A DNA stretch of 9,922 nt, taken from contig JAUMYC010000088.1 of NCBI GenBank assembly GCA_030528845.1, forward strand, positions 1 to 9,922. The letters run 5' to 3'. Below are positions 6,160-9,922 of the stretch, piece by piece (position 1 is the stretch's first letter; every line of letters starts with the position of its first letter). The notes beneath the pieces were generated by a model. That model saw nothing but the letters and a program-made list of their open reading frames with translations, had not been told where the DNA came from and made no database searches. A program made the translations under genes and the position numbers. This DNA comes from Eubacteriales bacterium (lineage in GTDB: Bacteria > Bacillota_A > Clostridia > Christensenellales > Aristaeellaceae).

Positions 6160-6963
6160 ATGAAAAAGAATGTTTCGATGTTTTTGATCGCAGCCGTCGT
6201 TCTGCTCGTCGCTGCGCTGGTCATGAAGAGCACCGTCGGTCTGGGCAGCAAGCAGACCAACGGCGGGTGCGCTGTGCGCATCGAAGTCGGCTCTACCTAT
6301 GACGAAGCCGCCGTGCCGCGCTATCTGGAAGGCGCGGGCTTTGTGCGCCCCGTCGTTCTGGAGACGGGCAGGACGGTCATCGAGCTGGAGACCGGCGCCA
6401 TGGCGCAGGAGAAGCTTGAGAACTCCGCGCAGAAGCTGCTCGCCGCCGTGCAGGCGGAATATCCCGCTGCCGTGCTGGCCTATGCCGAGAGCTTTGAAGC
6501 TGCGCAGGGCGAGCGCCGCTTCGGCGATATGCTCCCGGTGCTGCTGGGCCTTGTTGTGCTGCTCGTCGTGGGCTATCTCTACGGCGCGCTGCGCTTTGGC
6601 TGGTGCAAGGGCGCTGTGCCCGCGCTGTGCGCTTTTGTCGTGGCCGTTGTCACGGGCTCTCTGAGCGTGCTGCTCTCCGCTGTTTTTGCTGTTTCCGCCG
6701 CCACGACTGCGCTCGTGGGCGCTTCCGCTGTGCTGAGCTATGTCCTGTCCGTGGTCGTCTGCGGCAGGCTCAAGGCGGATCCGGAATACAGCGTCGGCAT
6801 CGCGGATCTGCAGACGCCCGTGCTGCTTGTGATCGCCTCTGCCTATCTGGCGGTCACCTTCGGCCTTGGCAGTTCTATGCCCGTCGCGATCATCAGCGTG
6901 GTCGTCATGCTCGCCGGCATGTGTTCTCTCACTCCCGGCCTGTGGAAGACTCTTGCCAAATAA
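6160..6963 (+). CDS. secF: Divergent SecF-type protein translocase subunit
   Basis: Putative partner of the preceding SecD in the Sec membrane complex. The 267 residues show the SecF plan: helix 1 (about 6-22), an extracytoplasmic region (about 25-122), and five helices (about 124-146, 150-172, 176-202, 217-236, 239-258). It is slightly shorter than the usual roughly 300 residues. Primary-sequence conservation is weak: the canonical helix-4 motif (NDTVVVFDRIREN) is replaced by a stretch such as GASAVLSYVLSVVVCGRLKA, with no Asp. The call therefore relies largely on its position 13 nt after secD, its topology, and the conserved order secD-secF-recJ-rel of Clostridia. AAGGAGG precedes the ATG. 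A terminator-like hairpin follows 16 nt after the stop. Confidence 0.75.
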   Translation: MKKNVSMFLIAAVVLLVAALVMKSTVGLGSKQTNGGCAVRIEVGSTYDEAAVPRYLEGAGFVRPVVLETGRTVIELETGAMAQEKLENSAQKLLAAVQAEYPAAVLAYAESFEAAQGERRFGDMLPVLLGLVVLLVVGYLYGALRFGWCKGAVPALCAFVVAVVTGSLSVLLSAVFAVSAATTALVGASAVLSYVLSVVVCGRLKADPEYSVGIADLQTPVLLVIASAYLAVTFGLGSSMPVAIISVVVMLAGMCSLTPGLWKTLAK

Positions 6964-6979
6964 TCACACAAGCAATGCA

Positions 6980-7021
6980 AAATCAGGAATTGGGCGTTCA
7001 CCCGGTTCCTGATTTCTCTTT
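6980..7021 (+). terminator. Terminator hairpin after secF
   Basis: AAATCAGGAA (6980-6989) pairs perfectly with TTCCTGATTT (7006-7015). The stem extends inward through G-T pairs to GGG/CCC, closing on the loop CGTTCA. It is followed by a short pyrimidine tract, CTCTTT. The tract is weak, and no clear promoter lies between it and recJ, so partial read-through into recJ-rel is likely. Confidence 0.8.
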
Positions 7022-7066
7022 ATGAATGCAGCCCGAAAACAACAGCTTTGCCAAAGGGGAAGACGC

Positions 7067-9451
7067 ATGTACAAGCTCAAGAGGCGCGCGCAGGATGTCT
7101 GCGCGTGGGAACGGCCGGAGGAGATACCCGTGATCCTGCACAGGCTCCTGCGCGCGCGGGGCATTTCCTCCGCGCAGGAGGCGGACGTGTTTTTACGCCC
7201 GCTCGAGCAGCCGCTGCACGATCCGCTGCTCTTTCCCGGCGTCGCGCAGGCGGCCGAGGAGCTCCGCTCGGCGATCGCGCGGGGCGAGAGGATCTGCGTC
7301 TACGGCGATTACGACGTGGACGGCGTTTCCGCCTGCGCCATCCTCGCGGGCGCGCTGGAGGAGCTTGGCGCAGACGTGCGCGTGCGCATCCCGCTGCGCG
7401 CGGAGGAAGGCTACGGCCTGAATGAAAACGCCGTGCGGGAGCTCGCCGGAGAGGGCGTGCAGCTGCTCGTCACGGTGGACTGCGGCATCTCCGATAAGCC
7501 GAACACGGATCTGGCGATGGAGCTGGGCATGCGCGTGATCGTGACGGACCACCACCGCACGACCAAAGAGGCGCTCCCGGCGTGCATTTTGTGCAGCGCG
7601 CAGGTGGGCGAGTATCCCTGTCCGCATCTGTGCGGCGCGGGCGTCGCGTTCAAGCTGGCCTGCGCGCTTGACGAGCGATTCGCCCGGGAATACATCGACA
7701 TCGCGGCGCTGGCGACGGTGGCGGACATCGTGCCGCTGGTGGGCGAGAATCGCACGATCGTGGCGGCGGGGCTGCGGAAGATGAACGAAGGGCTGCGGCC
7801 CGGCCTGCTGGCGCTGATGCGCGAGGCGGGCATGGAGAAGCGGGCCCTGACGGAGGACACCCTCGGCTTTCAGATCGGCCCGAGGCTGAACGCGGGCGGG
7901 CGGCTGGGCAGCGCGGAGCGCTCCTACAGGCTGCTGCGCGCAAAGACGCTCGAGGAAGCCGAGCAGCTGGCCAAGGAGCTCAACGACGAAAACAATGCCC
8001 GCCGCATGCTGGAGCGCAAAGTGGCGCAGGACGCGCACGTGCAGCTCGCCGCCTTTGATTTCACGCAGCGCCGTGCCATCGTGCTGCGCTCCGGGGAATG
8101 GAGCAGCGGCGTGATCGGCATCGCGGCTTCCCGCCTCGTGGAGGAATATCACTATCCGGTGATCCTCTTCGCGCAGGAGGGAGACGTGCTCAAGGGTTCG
8201 TGTCGCAGCATCGAGGGCGTGGATATTTACCTTGCGATCAAATCCTGCGCGGAATATCTGACCAAATACGGCGGACATACCGCGGCGGCGGGGCTCACGC
8301 TGGACGCGGTGCACTTCGAGCGCTTCTGCGCGGATATCGACCGCTATCTGCGCGAGAATATCCCGCCGGAGACGTGGATCCCCACGTATGGCTACGACGT
8401 GGAGGCGCAGGTGCGCGAGGCGGACGTGGAGACCTGCCTTGCGCTCGAGCGCATGCGCCCCTTCGGCATGGGCAACCCCGCGCCGCTGTTTCTGACGGAA
8501 TTTGCACCCGCGGGCGTCCGGCGCATCGGCTCGGACGGCAGCCATCTGAAGCTGGCCATGCTCGGCGAGGACGACGCGCGGCTGGATGCGATCTGGTTCG
8601 GGCGCGGCGAAATGGCCGACGAGCTCGAACCGGGGCAGGAGAGAAGGGCGATCGGCGCGCTGCAGGTGAACGAGTTTCAGGGCGTGCGGCGCGCGCAGTG
8701 CATGCTCAGCAGGATCCTGCCCGCGCAGGCCGACGAGCAGCTGCGAAAGGCGCAGCAGGAACACATTCCGCAAGCGTTCTTAACAGAAATCCTGTATACT
8801 GAAGGGAAAACAGGCGGCGCAGAGGCGCTCGATCTGCGGCAGGCGGCGGCGCTCCTTGCGGAAAACGTGCAGGGCGTCGTGTTCGCGGCGGCCGGGGTCG
8901 GCGCGGCGCGGGAGCTGTACGAAGCGCTCGTCGCCTGCGAGGCGCCCTTTCTGCCGGACGTCGTCTTCGGCGCATGGACGCAGGACGCGCGCTGCTTTTC
9001 GACGATCGCCGTCTGCCCGTGCGGGCCTGTCCCGCGCGGAGTGAAGAGCATCGTCGCGCTGGATATCGATCCGGCATTTTTCGCCGCAAGGGCGAAGGAG
9101 ACGGGCGCGGCGCTGTATGCGCTGCGGGGCGTGCAGCAGGGAGAGTGCTGGACGGACAGCCTGCCGGACGTGGACGCGCTGCGCGAGGTCTATGTCGCGG
9201 CGCTGAGGCTCTCCTCGCGGCCGCTGCGGGTGCGCGACACAGAGGCGCTGGTCCGGGAGGTCGCTCTGGAGGCAGACCTGCCCGAGCACGCCGTATTCGC
9301 GGCGCTGCTGGCGCTGCAGGACATGGGCCTCGCAGAGATCTGCGAGGAGCCCCTGGCGCTGCAGGTGTCCCGGGGAATAAAGATCGATCCTATGCAAAAT
9401 AAAGTGTTTCAAAACATCCTTCAGCTTCGTGAAAGGAGGCGGCTGCTTTGA
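7067..9451 (+). CDS. recJ: Single-stranded-DNA-specific 5'-3' exonuclease RecJ
   Basis: Cytoplasmic DHH-superfamily nuclease that degrades single-stranded DNA 5'-3' in recombination and repair. Of 794 residues, the catalytic DHH domain shows DYDVDG (81-86), VDCGIS (137-142), TDHH (160-163), CGAGVAFK (189-196), TVADIVPL (217-224) and GPRLNAGGRLG (271-281). The DHHA1 part has SGVIGIAASRL (347-357), GSCRS (377-381) and YGGHTAAAG (401-409). FGMGNPAPLF (466-475) leads into an OB-fold-like region (about 477-550). The C-terminal 240 residues match in placement the extension of Firmicutes RecJ: an alpha/beta part (about 600-690) then a helical, winged-helix-like part (about 700-765). The ATG at 7067 has AAAGGGGA about 7 nt upstream; the in-frame ATG at 7022 lies at the terminator's end and lacks a ribosome site. 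Between TDHH and the GAG motif the usual NPK-type segment is replaced by CILCSAQ. The stop overlaps the rel start. Confidence 0.96.
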   Translation: MYKLKRRAQDVCAWERPEEIPVILHRLLRARGISSAQEADVFLRPLEQPLHDPLLFPGVAQAAEELRSAIARGERICVYGDYDVDGVSACAILAGALEELGADVRVRIPLRAEEGYGLNENAVRELAGEGVQLLVTVDCGISDKPNTDLAMELGMRVIVTDHHRTTKEALPACILCSAQVGEYPCPHLCGAGVAFKLACALDERFAREYIDIAALATVADIVPLVGENRTIVAAGLRKMNEGLRPGLLALMREAGMEKRALTEDTLGFQIGPRLNAGGRLGSAERSYRLLRAKTLEEAEQLAKELNDENNARRMLERKVAQDAHVQLAAFDFTQRRAIVLRSGEWSSGVIGIAASRLVEEYHYPVILFAQEGDVLKGSCRSIEGVDIYLAIKSCAEYLTKYGGHTAAAGLTLDAVHFERFCADIDRYLRENIPPETWIPTYGYDVEAQVREADVETCLALERMRPFGMGNPAPLFLTEFAPAGVRRIGSDGSHLKLAMLGEDDARLDAIWFGRGEMADELEPGQERRAIGALQVNEFQGVRRAQCMLSRILPAQADEQLRKAQQEHIPQAFLTEILYTEGKTGGAEALDLRQAAALLAENVQGVVFAAAGVGAARELYEALVACEAPFLPDVVFGAWTQDARCFSTIAVCPCGPVPRGVKSIVALDIDPAFFAARAKETGAALYALRGVQQGECWTDSLPDVDALREVYVAALRLSSRPLRVRDTEALVREVALEADLPEHAVFAALLALQDMGLAEICEEPLALQVSRGIKIDPMQNKVFQNILQLRERRRLL

Positions 9452-9922
9452 CGGAACCGTATGGCAAGAACGCCCCGGCAGAACAGGAGCGCGATCCGCA
9501 GCTTGCGGCGCTTCTGAGCAAATTGCTCAAATACCATCCGGATGCAGACGTCGCGCTGGTCGAAAAGGCCTATAATTACGCGGCAAAAGCGCATGAAGGG
9601 CAGATGAGGAAGAGCGGCCAGCCCTATTTCACGCATCCCTATCGCGTGGCGGAGATCCTCGCGGGGCTGATGCTGGATCATACCACCATCGCCGCCGGCC
9701 TTCTGCACGACTGCGTGGAGGACATCGAGTCCATCGGCGTGAAGGAGATCGAGACCGAATTCAATGCGGAGATCGCCGCGCTGGTGGACGGCGTGACCAA
9801 GCTCGACAAGCTGGACTTCACCTCCCGCGAGGAGCGGCAGGCCGAAAGTCTGCGCAAGATGTTCCTTGCCATGGCCAAGGACATCCGCGTGGTGCTGATC
9901 AAGCTGGCCGACCGCCTGCACA
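9448..9922 (+). CDS. rel: RelA/SpoT-family (p)ppGpp synthetase/hydrolase, N-terminal 158 residues (partial)
   Basis: Stringent-response enzyme that makes and degrades (p)ppGpp in the cytoplasm. Only the N-terminal HD hydrolase domain is in the window, and it looks intact: H63 (FTHPYRVAE), H87-D88 with E91-D92 in HDCVED, LVDGVTKLDKL (112-122), and D155 in IKLADRLH at the edge. The conserved HDxxED indicates an active hydrolase and therefore the long bifunctional Rel of Firmicutes, not a synthetase-only RelA. Synthetase, TGS and ACT domains would lie beyond the edge. The start is TTG at 9448, overlapping the recJ stop as TTGA, with AAAGGAGG (9432-9439) 8 nt upstream; an in-frame alternative with comparable support is not seen. 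The overlap implies translational coupling with recJ. Confidence 0.95.
   Translation, partial: MTEPYGKNAPAEQERDPQLAALLSKLLKYHPDADVALVEKAYNYAAKAHEGQMRKSGQPYFTHPYRVAEILAGLMLDHTTIAAGLLHDCVEDIESIGVKEIETEFNAEIAALVDGVTKLDKLDFTSREERQAESLRKMFLAMAKDIRVVLIKLADRLH

Noticed and set aside
4905..6281. Long minus-strand open frame opposite secD
   Set aside because: Charged, Gly/Asp/His-rich antisense shadow. The plus-strand frame has membrane helices, a promoter and an SD.
7022..7066. ATG at 7022 as the recJ start
   Set aside because: It directly abuts the terminator tail with no SD; ATG 7067 has AAAGGGGA at good spacing and fits the usual RecJ N-terminus.
7193..8773. 526-codon minus-strand open frame inside recJ
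   Set aside because: Antisense to the fully conserved RecJ catalytic domain; composition is typical of a shadow frame.
1..9922. Search for mobile, defence or CRISPR-type systems
   Set aside because: No direct-repeat arrays, transposase or integrase motifs, toxin-antitoxin pairs or tRNA-flanked junctions were seen; the genes are chromosomal housekeeping genes with uniform composition.

Overview
The window looks like chromosomal core DNA from a GC-rich (roughly 60%) member of the Bacillota, most likely class Clostridia. The evidence is a tRNA-sensing T-box leader, strong AGGAGG-type ribosome sites, TTG start codons, consensus sigma-A promoters in short AT-richer gaps, a RecJ with the long C-terminal extension typical of Firmicutes, a bifunctional-type Rel, and the secD-secF-recJ-rel gene order. 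The taxonomic call is inference. No phage, transposon, CRISPR, tRNA or rRNA signal was seen.

Left part (1-2951, minus strand). pgsA (phosphatidylglycerophosphate synthase) lies upstream of a valine operon. That operon has its own consensus promoter, a complete T-box riboswitch with a GUC valine specifier, a Nudix hydrolase gene, and valS, which runs off the left edge. Uncharged tRNA-Val should switch on both the Nudix enzyme and valyl-tRNA synthetase.

Middle (2952-4772). A short divergent promoter region contains an 18-bp perfect palindrome next to the pgsA -10 box. To its right is an exported L,D-transpeptidase (YkuD fold) whose N-terminal half is made of four Ig-like (BIG_2-type) modules.

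Right part (4773-9922, plus strand). A consensus promoter drives split secD and secF genes. Both have lost the conserved transmembrane Asp motifs of the SecDF proton pathway, which is the most unusual protein-level observation here. A terminator hairpin separates them from recJ (single-strand DNA exonuclease), which overlaps the TTG start of a partial rel (ppGpp synthetase/hydrolase) at the right edge.

Three genes (the Nudix gene, valS and rel) appear to start with TTG. Naive longest-ORF starts would be wrong for the Nudix gene (they translate the riboswitch terminator) and for the transpeptidase (they start inside its promoter). I see no wholly new multi-gene system. The points worth following up are the Nudix gene inside a valine T-box operon and the motif-poor SecDF pair.
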